Assembly: GCA_030142905.1 (NCBI GenBank)
Contig: JASJOG010000318.1
Span: 188,501-252,500, forward strand
DNA: 64,000 bases
Source of the DNA: Heliopora coerulea
Taxonomy: Eukaryota > Cnidaria > Anthozoa > Scleralcyonacea > Helioporidae
Reading direction: 5' to 3'
Shown here piece by piece: positions 53,878-63,418 of this stretch (position 1 is its first letter; the number at the start of each line of letters is the position of its first letter). The position numbers and the translations under genes are program-made. A model generated the notes under the pieces. That model saw nothing but the letters and a program-made list of their open reading frames with translations, did no database searches and had not been told where the DNA came from.

Positions 53878-54036
53878 TTTTATTTAAGGCGACTTTTGAG
53901 GATTTTTTCCATCGCCTTGCACTTGGTAGTTGGCACAAATGAAGCTGACGGGTACGAGACAAGAGGAAACTCCATCTTCATTCTCCGTACGATTGTTCGC
54001 GCGAAACCCACCTCAGGGAAGGCAATGGCCTTTTAA
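53878..54036 (+). CDS. Possible small peptide gene, unknown
   Basis: A 52-codon frame from an ATG at 53875-53878 with a basic and then hydrophobic start (FYLRRLLRIFSIALHLVVG), which could be a signal peptide, followed by a polar tail. No splice sites or homology are evident and it sits beside mobile DNA. Coincidence is quite possible. Confidence 0.2.
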   Translation, partial: FYLRRLLRIFSIALHLVVGTNEADGYETRGNSIFILRTIVRAKPTSGKAMAF

Positions 54037-54952
54037 ATGTTTCCAACCTTGTCTTCTATTATGTACAACATACAGCAAACAAACAGTTTGTGCTGCTTCC
54101 CAGTCATCACTGCGTTCAACACTTTGGTCACGTACACTGCTCAAGTCAACTTGAAAATTTGACTTGACCAGTGTATGTCAACTCATGAAATACAGTATTA
54201 AATAAGACAGCTGACTCCCAATTTCCACTCAACCTCTTCAAATGGTGGTACAAACAAAATCATAAAGGAGGAGATACGTTATTCGTTTAACTGAGCAATC
54301 GTGAAATTTAACGATTGTTAGGGCCGCTTGAAAAACCACCTCATTTGCTATGTGTAGTTCCTTTATTGCGACATTTTCTTTCAATACCCATACAATGGGC
54401 TAAAATTATTTCAAAATAATGTTTTATTGAATAAAACAGTTGTGGTAATGAACCTTTATAGCCTCATGGAAGTGACCTAAATATAATGCAATGCAGTGAG
54501 GCTCTACTACTCCATAATACAGAAGTATGCATCAGTGCAGCCCTTGAAACAAGTCAATAATGGGCTCACCAAGAAAAAGTAAACTTAAAAATCTAACCAG
54601 ATTACCACCTCTCTGCATTTTTGGAGATCACTTAGAGCTTCAGGCATTCACAAGACAATTATTTTAAGACAATTACTAAACAGGATCATTACATCAACTT
54701 CATACCGATACTGTGCTGCATACAATATTTTATTAAGTAAGAAAAAGATCAAAAATTTAACTGAGGATACATGAAAAAACTAAAATTTTCAATCAGTTAT
54801 TCATCTTTAACAGTTTTTCTCCTCCATGTAACTTTGAAATGTTATTCATTTTTAGAAAGGAAGTTTTTGTTCTGCAAACATGAAGCAGCAAACAAGTTCT
54901 ACCCATGAAATAATTCAAAACATTTCAAAACATCCTCATAAAATAACAGTAC
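54037..54952. other. Downstream intron of the tropomodulin-like gene, no features
   Basis: I looked for the next tropomodulin exon on the minus strand and found none. AT-rich sequence. Confidence 0.45.
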
Positions 54953-55036
54953 CTTTATTCCAGCTCCTGTAAGATAGTTACACTCCAAGTTCATTGACTG
55001 CAAGGTAGTATTTTTACCAAAAGCTTGAGATAATTC
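54953..55036 (-). CDS. Tropomodulin-like exon (LRR, 84 bp)
   Basis: An 84-bp exon, phase 0 in and out, acceptor ATTTTTTCTAG, donor GTACTG. It encodes LSQAFGKNTTLQSMNLECNY followed by LTGAGIK, one leucine-rich repeat of the type found in the tropomodulin C-terminal domain, which caps actin pointed ends. It joins in phase to the exon at 56858-57099. An 84-bp LRR exon is also typical of NLR genes, so without the neighbour this would be ambiguous. Confidence 0.75.
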
Positions 55037-55296
55037 CTAGAAAAAATAAATGAAAAAGATTACTAACTGATAGATGAGCCTGGTCAGGACCTTCCCTCTA
55101 CTGGATAAACTAATCAGTAATATATTTATAAAGTGTCCTCCCTTCACACTCAGTAAAGGTTGCCTCTCATGGATCCTGTGTAGGTACAGGACTTGAAGTA
55201 CTTGCTAGACTTAACCCAACCTCATATCCAAACTCTTATATAAGACCCTTGGCTATGAGGTTGGAGTTAACCTGGACAACATTCTACCCTCATGCA

Positions 55297-55997
55297 GGCC
55301 TCTCACGTTCGAAATTTGGCGCACGCGGTCTATCGCGCGGGCAGATTACGTTGCGTGCGCGATTAAATCACAACAAATTGGGGGGGGGAGTTGTCAAAAA
55401 ATAGAAAATTTTTCAATTTTCTTGTAATTACATCAATTTAATTCCGATATGAATACAATGTCATATCAATGTTTTTTATAACAAAAGAAGGAACAGAAAC
55501 ATTGAGATATTACTTCAGTACGAGTCGCTTTCGAATTCCTCTTGGAAAAGTTCAAATTCACTGTCCTCACAACTGCTTTCGTCTTGGTCAACTGTTGCGT
55601 GGACCTCGTCAACAACGTTAACGGTATTTCTCACTGACGTAATTTGATTTGGTTGAGAGACCTTTTTCCGTCTATTTGATGTCATATATATTTCAACAGC
55701 ACGGTCTATTATAGCCTCTTTCACTTCTCTGTTCCAAAGCGGGTTGTTTCCGTTGACGATAAGACTTTCATTCAAAGCGTTGTGGGCCATTCACAAGCGC
55801 CTATCCAAGAGGATGCTCGTGACGGTACTGAACGTTCTCTCTGCTTGAGAGTTTGAGCCAGATGGACGGCAGCGTTTTGAAAACAAAACAGTTTGACAGG
55901 CGAGCTGAAATTAACATTTGCGAGCGTAATCATTCGCGCGCGTAACATTAGCGGGGCGCGTGCCAGCGCGCTCGCACGCGAACCATTGAGAGGCCTG
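55297..55997. mobile_element. hAT-like element with transposase C-terminal remnant
   Basis: Terminal inverted repeats CAGGCCTCTCA / TGAGAGGCCTG are flanked by a 6-bp direct repeat CTCATG (55291-55296 and 55998-56003). An 8-bp duplication would be expected for hAT; only six bases match. Both ends are rich in CGCGCG/GCGC blocks, unlike the AT-rich surroundings. The 701-bp element sits within an intron of the tropomodulin-like gene and carries a transposase fragment on the minus strand. Confidence 0.85.
55515..55880 (-). pseudogene. hAT transposase C-terminal dimerisation fragment
   Basis: The minus strand reads SNSQAERTFSTVTSILLDRR, the conserved dimerisation-region motif of hAT transposases, then a TGA, then in the same frame MAHNALNESLIVNG and an acidic tail to a stop. 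The catalytic RNase H-fold part is deleted, so the element depends on another transposase or is dead. Confidence 0.75.
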
Positions 55998-56385
55998 CTC
56001 ATGTCACCAAGGTACAGTAACTTGACCAGACAACAGGAATACATGTAAGATGGAATCAAAGCTAGACATAGGAGTGAAACACAGACTAACATGGAACCTC
56101 CAAATGGAAACACCTATGACCCCAACAGACCAAATAAACAGGCTTTTGGTAATAAGCCTATATGATCATGATCCAAAAGCATCATTCCAGATTGTGAACT
56201 GATACAAGAACTCAGCAATTTTTTAGTTAAATTTCTACCCCATGCCACAAAAGAACCAACATCTAACTTGTGGTCAACAGAAAAGCAAATCAAGAATGTA
56301 GTAGAAAAATCATCAAAAGTTTATAAAAACTTAAATATGGGTAGATGAACGATCTTCAAGCTCGATACTCAGAAAATGATATCTG

Positions 56386-56459
56386 AGCCCCAGACGGGGA
56401 TCGAACCCGCAACCTTCTTTTGACCGGTTAGACGCTCTAACCATTGAGCTACCGAGACT
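56386..56459 (-). pseudogene. tRNA-like sequence, left arm of palindrome 2
   Basis: 74 bases with A-box TAGCTCAATGGTTAGAG, B-box GGGTTCGATCCCC and a G-U-rich acceptor stem AGTCTCG/TGGGGCT. The anticodon stem is poorly paired (TCTAA with AAAGA). Likely a tRNA-derived unit. Confidence 0.65.
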
Positions 56460-56576
56460 CACATGGTGAGCTAAGGTGCAAATTCGATATATACTTGTGA
56501 CCTAAGCGGAAGCCACTATATATTAATAATGATTTGAAGCAGTTTGATGTTAGAAAAACCATACGCTCACCATCTG

Positions 56577-56650
56577 AGTCTCGGTAGCTCAATGGTTAGA
56601 GCGTCTAACCGGTAATCAGAAGGTTATGGGTTCGATCCCCGTCTGGGGCT
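56577..56650 (+). pseudogene. tRNA-like sequence, right arm of palindrome 2
   Basis: 74 bases with intact A-box and B-box, acceptor stem AGTCTCG/TGGGGCT and anticodon stem TCTAA/TCAGA (four of five paired) around loop CCGGTAA. The loop lacks the universal U33 and would give a GGT anticodon. The anticodon arm and the following AGAAGGTT resemble eukaryotic tRNA-Arg. It could still be transcribed by RNA polymerase III through its A and B boxes, but translation use is doubtful. Confidence 0.65.
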
Positions 56651-56857
56651 CAGAAATCATTTTCTGAGTATCGAGCTTGAAGATTGTTCATCTTCCATAA
56701 TATATCCAAGCTCTCACGTTTCTCTAACATAAAAAAAAACCTTAAATAATGTGCTGCTTTCAAGATGATCCACATGGCAGTGCTAAACACTTTCTTTATC
56801 CTTGTAGTGACATAGGAAATATTTCTCTACCTCTTGAAGGATAAATTGTATGATCAC

Positions 56858-57099
56858 CTTCGCATATCGATCGTAGATTTGTGCATTGGCTAAAGATAGA
56901 ACCTTTAAATAGGTGTTATTTGAAATGCTTTTAATCATGGATTCAATGGTCTCTTTGTTGAAATCTTTGTGATTGTTACCATTAAGAACAGTTAACTCAG
57001 GGTCGTTTGATTTTAGTTTCAACAAAGCATCTGCCAGATCTAATTCATTGACAGCATGCATGTCCTTGTCCTTATTGTGTTTCATTGCAGTCACAAATT
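56858..57099 (-). CDS. Tropomodulin-like exon
   Basis: A 242-bp exon (2 + 80 codons), phase 1 in and phase 0 out, acceptor ATTTTTTACCAG, donor GTGATC after AAG. It encodes FVTAMKHNK, ELDLADALLKLKSNDPELTV, LNGNNHKDFNKETIESMIKS and SNNTYLKVLSLANAQIYD. The 'L..NDP.LT..NLNN' block and the following 'NTY.K..SLA' block are signatures of tropomodulin and leiomodin, which bind actin filament ends. Its phase-0 end fits the LRR exon at 54953-55036. Exons before and after are not found in the window, so the gene is partial here. No stops. Confidence 0.8.
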
Positions 57100-57689
57100 C
57101 TGGTAAAAAATGAAATAAATGGATCACTAACCATTATCATAATGGGCAATTCCATGTGACTGACGTTACATTTCAAGCAATTATTAGAAACAAAATACAT
57201 CGTAGCTCTTTAGATGTTTATTGTCGACTCTTCCTTTTATTCAGGAATATCAAGGACTTATCCTGACTATCTTGTGAAAGGGTTTCCTTGACTTTACTTA
57301 ATATCCTCCAGCTACAGCTGACATTAAAGCACGTGTGACAGATGTTACAGAGCATGGACAAAGACATTCTTTTAATATATTTAATCTGATTTTGTCTTCA
57401 AACAAGAGGACATCGCACAATGTCCTTATGATATAACAATAAACAATAAGTGAAAGTGCTTTGCCCAAAAAATTAGTTATTGTCAGCCTTTATCCAGGGG
57501 TTGTTACAGACAGATAATGCGGTGACTGACGTTACATAACTGACATTACAAAATTAACAATGGTCAAAGTAAAGCAATAACTCTTGAACAACGTCCCTAA
57601 GATACAACCAAACAACCAAAGATCTTATGATTTCCACTTTATATATGGAATAAATGATTTATAAAGAAACTTTGACAAATCACTGCAGT
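57100..57689. repeat. Spacer with TGACTGACGTTACA motifs
   Basis: The 16-base TGTGACTGACGTTACA occurs at 57155-57170 and, with one change, at 57521-57536. A degenerate copy lies at 57333-57349 and a half copy at 57541-57550. Another perfect copy is on the far side of the transposase-like gene at 59900-59915, same orientation. These may be subterminal repeats of that mobile element. No gene is seen in the stretch. Confidence 0.7.
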
Positions 57690-59737
57690 TCAAGACTTTA
57701 TGGTGAAGTCTGGAAAATTGTAGTGTTCACGAGAGTTGATTAACACTGGTGGGTTTAATGCTTTAACAATCTGATCTTGATAATATAGCAGTTTATCGTC
57801 TTGTACTGGCCATTTCCAATACTTGCCTGCTTTTACCATAACTGAAACTTCATACTTGTCTCCAACTACTGCCTTAATCTCTCCAGGAAACAATTCTTTA
57901 TCATATTCTACCACACACCAAGAGGATACATTAAGAATTTCTGAACCTGATGAATTACTGGAGTGGTTTGCTTTATTTTCATCTGTTGTTGTTGCATATG
58001 TGAGTACAGCTGAATTTCTTGTCTTCATGTGATGGACTGACTTGATACCTTTGACTGCAGGGGCAGTATTAAATACTTCATCAAGGTTGAGCATGGTGTT
58101 CCTTTCATGTATTTCCTCAGAATTCAATTCCACTACATCCACATTGCATACTTGCTTTGCAGTTGATGAGAATGAAGCTGCATTGGTTACCAAGGCCTTT
58201 CTTGTACTGACAGCTGCCTACACTTGTCTTTTCACTGAACCACCAATACAATCAACAGGTCCTTTTTCATGAGATGTAGCAAAATAATTTCATCTAATCT
58301 TTAATTTGTACTTTTCTAGAAGAATTGGTATGGCTGCAGCAATATATTTATTTTCGAATTGAGAAGAAGCACCATCAGACCATGTGGAAACCGTTTCTAC
58401 TGTTGAAGGAATGTTTTAAAGGAGAAAATCCATGTATGCTAGAACAGTCTCCTTGCTATGATTCAGGTTGTGAGATGCTATCACCTATGGATGCAGCTTT
58501 CCATCAAACCAAACAGCTGCAGTGAATAGGCTTACTTGACTCTGGTTCCAGTGAGTGCTTTGTATTTCATCTTGGAACTTACATGTGTAGTTCTCAGAGA
58601 AATCTACCTGGAACAATGGCTCATGTTTGTTCAGAATTTTGACTTCCAATAGATTCTCCCTCAATGGCATAGCTATTTGCTTGGCTTCTTTTCACATAGC
58701 AATGCTCCAAAAATTTTGGTAACATTAAAGAAATATGATAAAAAAGATCATCTGTTGTTCCTTCTTCCACCATCTTACATAGTCTACCATCTGTATTTTT
58801 TCTCCAGACATACCATGTCACTGGTTGTGATTCTGCTAAGGAAAACTTGCTCCTGAAAACTTTTTGCATCTTTACAGATAAAACACTTGTTAAACTAACA
58901 ATCTTTTGTTGCAGATGGACAGATGAATTTTTCTGCCAACTTGTGATCATATACAGGGAATTCCGAAAATGCCTTATTCAGCTCATTTGTGGCTAAAATA
59001 AAGTTTTCGTGATATTTACAGAGGCATACATTGCATGGTAATTTACTGCTCAGAAGTACGTGCTCTGGTCTTAGATCAGCAAATCTACTTCTTCCAATTT
59101 TAATAGCAAGATTTTCTTCCTTGAACATCACATGTACTTCATTTATGGTGGTGGTAAGGTGTCAGGCTTGACCTTTACTTTTCTCACCCTGGCTATTACA
59201 AATGATGACCACGTCTCTTCTTCCAGGAGCTAGACGACTGATGTCATCTCGCTCATAAAATTGTTTAACTAAATTTTTAATCTCATCACTTACAGCAATT
59301 CCACGTGTAGAAGTAGTTTCGATGCTAGATCTGGCACTGCAGTCTGTTTGGAATTTTTCAGACAACTTCTCACACACAGCACGTTTGCATTTTGGTGTAC
59401 CTGGCAAGACTGGATCTAATGCTCGTTTTGCTCTTAAAACAGCTCTTCCTAAAGCCTGTGCACTCTGGAAAGGTGGAGATCCTTCCCTATGATCTTCATT
59501 TGATTTTCTTTGCTTCTTTAGCGCTCTACATCGGGCAACACGTTCTCTTGTTTCCTTTCTCCTTCTTTCTTGCAGCTTCTTTTGTGCACTGGCAGACAGT
59601 TCAGCCTCCGTTTTCTTTTTTTCAGCTCTGCTAAGTCTCTTTTGCTGCGCATTTTTTCTTTTGTATTCATCATAACTGTTTGTGTCTTTCAGTTTTTGCC
59701 TTCTTTTGGCTTGCCTTTGAGCCGCAGTGAGGGCCAT
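57690..59737 (-). pseudogene. Decayed transposase-like gene (multi-copy animal family)
   Basis: From an ATG at 59737: a very basic start (AAQRQAKRRQKLKD, RKETRERVARCRALKKQRK), then GRRDVVIICNSQGEKSK, a Cys/His block (HVLLSSKLPCNVCLCKYHEN), the segment QPVTWYVWRK, then an RNase H-fold-like core. That core reads VDFSENYTCKFQDEIQSTHW and, further on, WSDGASSQFENKY, and ends with the FATSHEKGPVD block. I recognise this arrangement as a multi-copy family of fish and cnidarian genomes of probable transposon origin; I do not know its official name. Frameshifts near 58930 and 58640 and at least five stops kill it. It lies beside tropomodulin-like exons on the same strand. Confidence 0.75.
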
Positions 59738-59943
59738 TGCAATGTTTCCATCTGGTTTGCATGCTCACGGAATTGCCACCAAAAATGTTGTTTCTGTAGT
59801 TTTTGAGGCCAGTAGCACTCAACATAAAAGATAGGTGTAATTCGTGTAAAGTTACACAGAAACATTATCATGAAATGCAGATATTCAATTAGCCTAATGT
59901 GTGACTGACGTTACAGAGTTTACAGTTTAATATCTCAAACAAG

Positions 59944-60205
59944 TTATCCAGTGAAAACAGCATTTTCTCTGATGTTCATCCCTGAGCACTCTAAAGTTGA
60001 CCATGCACTGCTTGACAAATTGAATATTTCTTCTGGTATTCTTGTCAAGGAGTCTAAGACAATGACAAGCTTCTGAATTTCTTGAAGCTCTTCTGCTATG
60101 TCGAAATTATTAGCACTATGAACACTAGAAACAATCTCCCTTAATTTGGATGTTATTACGTCTTTAAACTCTGCAGTGAAATCTGTCAGCATGTTCGTTT
60201 GTCTT
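59944..60205 (-). CDS. Candidate exon, function unknown
   Basis: An open frame of about 87 codons reads AERQTNMLTDFTAEFKDVIT, then a mostly helical stretch IAEELQEIQKLVIVLDSLTR and IPEEIFNLSSS, ending at a stop at 59944. A weak acceptor (GAGCAG) would join in phase 2 to the first exon at 60640-60734. Codon use and helicity look protein-like, but I recognise no domain. It could also be part of the adjacent mobile element. Confidence 0.4.
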
Positions 60206-60239
60206 TCTGCCCTGCTCAATGTACCAGCTACTCACACGC

Positions 60240-60610
60240 GCATGAAATTTTGCTAGGTGATGATAATAGTACAACACTGCATAATAATGCCACAGTGCAT
60301 GATAATATCGAAACATTGAAAAATAGTACTGAAACAGTGCCTAATAATAACAAATCGGTACAAATAATGAAACATTGCACAATAATAACGAAACAGTGTG
60401 TACCAATACAAACCAATGCTTTATAATAAAGAAACAGCGCATAATAATAACAAATCAACAGTGCATAATACTAACAAAGCAGTGTATAATAATAATTACC
60501 GAGAAATGCAAATTAATAACTAGACATTGCATGATCATGATGAACTTGGGAATAATAATAACGAAAAACTGTATAATAATGAACCGGCAGATAATAACGA
60601 AACATAATAG
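60240..60610 (+). repeat. Degenerate minisatellite, CAGTGCATAATAATAACGAAA-like
   Basis: About 15 imperfect units of 20-27 bases, each containing ACAGTGCATAATAATAAC or a close variant (ACACTGCATAATAATG, ACAGTGCCTAATAATAAC, ACATTGCACAATAATAAC). Lies in the intron between the two candidate minus-strand exons. No coding meaning despite short open frames. Confidence 0.85.
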
Positions 60611-60639
60611 TTTTGACGGTAATGACACCCCATACTTAC

Positions 60640-60734
60640 CAGAGAAATGTCCGTGAAAATTTTCTTTTTAACCAGGATTCTTCATCATCAGATCTCTCAC
60701 TATCACTTTGGGATGTGTTGTCGTTTCCTTTCAT
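60640..60734 (-). CDS. Candidate first coding exon, acidic N-terminus
   Basis: An ATG at 60734 starts MKGNDNTSQSDSERSDDEES followed by WLKRKFSRTFL, and the exon ends at a perfect GTAAGT donor (phase 2). A Ser/Asp/Glu-rich start like this is common in nuclear or cytoplasmic regulatory proteins. The next exon may be 59944-60205. It might instead be the 5' end of the tropomodulin-like gene, though I do not recognise the tropomodulin N-terminus in it. It diverges from a plus-strand exon about 360 bases away. Confidence 0.5.
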
Positions 60735-61095
60735 ATTTTTTCTTCGTTTATTACAGTCCTACGTACGAGTTTCCTCATTTTCACAATAGCGTTACAACAA
60801 CGTTACCGAGAAAGTGGTCACTCCAATATGGCGCAGATTGAATTTCGCGGGCTTCATTTCCTCCCGCACTCCAACCCTGGTTTGCTCGATCCAGTCCTAT
60901 TTTTCAGATCAGTGTCAGTGAACTCTAAAAAGACTTTAGAGTCTAAAAAAGTGTAAAAAGTCTTTTTAGAGCTGATCAGTGCTTGTACTCCCCTTTGAAC
61001 AATGGTACTCCCCCGGGAATTTACGTTGAATGGCTTTTATGTCGTTTCTTTTGACCAGCGGTACAACTTGACGAAGTACAGAGGCGAAAAGATGG
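60735..61095. promoter_or_regulatory. Probable bidirectional promoter region
   Basis: Separates two divergent candidate first exons. It contains a CCAATATGGCGCAG block (60822-60836), which combines CCAAT and an ATGGCG core typical of YY1-type initiator elements, GC-richer sequence, and a strong hairpin at 60922-60972. No TATA box is obvious. Confidence 0.45.
60922..60972. repeat. Perfect 15-bp inverted repeat (hairpin)
   Basis: CTCTAAAAAGACTTT and AAAGTCTTTTTAGAG are separated by about 20 bases that hold a further AGAGTCTAAAAAAG copy. Flanked by a direct repeat GATCAGTG. Could be a small mobile element scar or a regulatory hairpin. Confidence 0.85.
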
Positions 61096-61179
61096 ATGTT
61101 CTGCAGCTCGTCCTTATTTCCAGAACTTACGTCCTTCAACGACTTCGGTCAAGTTGAAAATGATCTAGAAATTAACGAG
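61096..61179 (+). CDS. Candidate first exon of an unknown plus-strand gene
   Basis: From the second of two overlapping ATGs (61096), 28 codons read MFCSSSLFPELTSFNDFGQV and then ENDLEINE, ending at a GTAAGT donor in phase 0. The first ATG (61092) gives a 21-codon frame that stops, so it could act as a small upstream frame. The phase matches the next candidate exon. Confidence 0.45.
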
Positions 61180-61596
61180 GTAAGTTTAGTAAACCAACTT
61201 GTTTTATCTCGTGTTTACGAAAGGAAAGAAGTTCTAAAGAAATCCTACGGCCGATAAAGTAAACCCACGTGACTGAATTCATCGCCTCTGTTTACTTTAG
61301 TAACCTTCCAATTTTTTTTTTCTTTACGGTATTGTCGTGCAGCTCCTGACCAGAACTTACTAATAATTGGTAAAACATCGTGGACTTGACAAGAAGCGAC
61401 CGAACATGCTGGGTAAGTTTGTTTTACGACGAGTTTGGCTGCCAAACGTAGTTCCGAATGAATGCACAATGGTCTTTCTTGTACAATACTGCACGAAGTT
61501 TACACGCATTTTATTTGGAGCAGTTTATTATTGTGTCTAACAGCATATTATATTTATTATCATTGACTAATTTAAACTATTTTACTTGATTTTCAG

Positions 61597-61674
61597 GTTA
61601 CAGTGTTGTTAGATTCAGCTCATAGACTTCAACCTCCATTAACAATTACAAGAAAGACAAGTATTCACGAGAAG
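61597..61674 (+). CDS. Candidate second exon of the unknown plus-strand gene
   Basis: A 78-bp exon, acceptor CTTGATTTTCAG, donor GTAAGG, phase 0 in and out. It encodes VTVLLDSAHRLQPPLTITRK then TSIHEK. Good splice sites on both sides and an open frame, but no recognised domain. Confidence 0.5.
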
Positions 61675-62160
61675 GTAAGGAATTATACCGTCGATGTACA
61701 GAACTGGTGTAATAACGTAAATCAGTTTTTCTTTTTCTATGACGTGTGTGTCCAAAAACTGGTCAAAGAGTCAAAACGTGCGAGTAAAACAGTGATAATC
61801 CTGTTTGACAAGGTCATGGATTTATTTTAAAATATATATAAAAGATAAATATGAGCTCAGTATAACGTATTAAACTAGTGCTTGAAGAATATAACTACAA
61901 ACTAAAAATAAAATCCGTTAATAAAACATAACCAAATATCCAGAGTTAAACTTAGGATAATTTATACACTCATGACTCTTGAATGACATCAATGTCACCT
62001 TCCCATGTACTGTATACTGTCTTTGATGACCATGTTTTGAGAGATATAGGGTATGTATCATATTTGATTATTATTGAAAGGGATTCTTATTCTTTACTGT
62101 AATTTCAATTTGACGTCTCAACAGGGTTTCAACTAAATATTTATGTTAACGTTTTATTAG

Positions 62161-62251
62161 GAAGAACAGATTTTGGACTGTTTTTTGTGAACCAGAAAGG
62201 AAAAAATGGAATTGTATGGACCAGAAATGAAACATGGAATACAATCATAAG
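62161..62251 (+). CDS. Candidate exon of the unknown plus-strand gene
   Basis: Acceptor CGTTTTATTAG and donor GTAACT bound 91 bases, open in phase 1 in, phase 2 out: RTDFGLFFVNQKGKNGIVWT then RNETWNTII. The WTRNETWNTI segment resembles a blade of an extracellular beta-propeller, but that is a weak impression. It does not join directly to the exon at 61597-61674 (phase 0), so an exon between them is missing. Confidence 0.35.
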
Positions 62252-63319
62252 GTAACTCTATAAATTTTGCTCAACTATTTTTTATATACATCACATACAT
62301 TCTTCAGATTTCAGAGAAAATGTCCATTTTAAAAATTCAGAAATAAATTTTAGTGACAAAGGTCTATGCTGGAAGAATGAACCAAGTCTCTTCCCTCCTG
62401 ATTAATTAACAGCCCCATCACCAACAACAGAAGTATTGAGATTAAGATCAATAAAATATAATAGGGCCAGGAAAACTAGATTAAGGTATTTTATACCTTT
62501 GGATATGTCCAAAGTAAACCATTTTCAACTGCTCCAGTCAGTTGACAACTATAGATGAAAAAAGTAAACAAGTACGAAAATTTATGAACCAAAAATTTGA
62601 AAGCATGGTTATTGTGTTCATTACTTGGTTCATATAAGAGCTTCAGGTTCTTTATTATTTTTTGGCCATATAATTTTAAAATTACTCAGGATTTTCTATT
62701 GCCAGGAAGGGCAATGCTTATACTGGCACATTGCAGCTATCAATCCTTTCTTTTGTTCTTCTACAGTTGTACAAAACAGCCGTGGCATTTTGCTATCTAG
62801 GTTGCAAGCTGTGGGACAGGGGCTACTTTACATAACAATTTTGACCTTATTAATAATTGACTTTAATTACATGACAAACTAGCCATTGATTTGATGGCTG
62901 CCTACCTCTGCCAACTCTGTGAATACAGTCATGACTGTTTGCCAGTATTTTTACAATTAATCCTTTCTTGTCTGAGATGCTGCCCCTTGACTGGTAAAGT
63001 TATCTGCTGTTAACCAGAGTAAAATTAAAAAGTCAAGTATGGACCAGAAAGAGTTAATATTTACCTTACAAATCAAGTTAGAAAAAAAATTTAAGTAAAA
63101 TGACATGTCATTTTCCATTCATCATGCACATTAACAGTGATCCCTTTAACCCTTTAAGGGGCAAGGGCACACTTTAACATTCCACTTAAGATAAATGCCA
63201 GATGATTTTACTCATTGAAGGGATGAGCCTGGCTTCTTAATGAATTAAATACTCCTTTGTGCATCAACTGGCAAGCATGATTTTGTTCAGTAACCTATTT
63301 TTTCAGTCATGTTCTTTAG

Positions 63320-63418
63320 GTCATCATTAAGAGTGTAAAGCAACATTGGAGAGGATATACCAGAGTGGAAAGGACATACCACAGTAGAGAGAAGACATAC
63401 CAAGTTGTAGACTTGGAG
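63320..63418 (+). CDS. Weak candidate exon
   Basis: Acceptor TGTTCTTTAG and donor GTACCA around 33 open codons in phase 0 (VIIKSVKQHWRGYTRVERTY and on). The plus-strand donor is poor and the peptide has internal repeats of the type ACATACCA, so this may be a simple sequence instead of an exon. Confidence 0.2.

Larger units (their letters stand above)
56344..56693. mobile_element. Palindromic element with tRNA-like arms, copy 2
   Basis: Left arm 56344-56470 and right arm 56567-56693 are near-perfect reverse complements. The outer ends read GATGAACGATCTTCAAGCTC on the left and, reversed, GATGAACAATCTTCAAGCTC on the right. Each arm contains a 74-base tRNA-like sequence, arranged head to head. 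The central spacer is about 95 bases. Same design as the element at 45922-46233 but with unrelated sequence outside the tRNA-like part. It lies in the intron between two tropomodulin-like exons. Confidence 0.9.

Noticed and set aside
61983..62060. Plus-strand exon with an ATG near 61983 joining to 62161
   Set aside because: No acceptor lies between the upstream in-frame stop and the frame, and the join to the next exon only works with a shifted acceptor.
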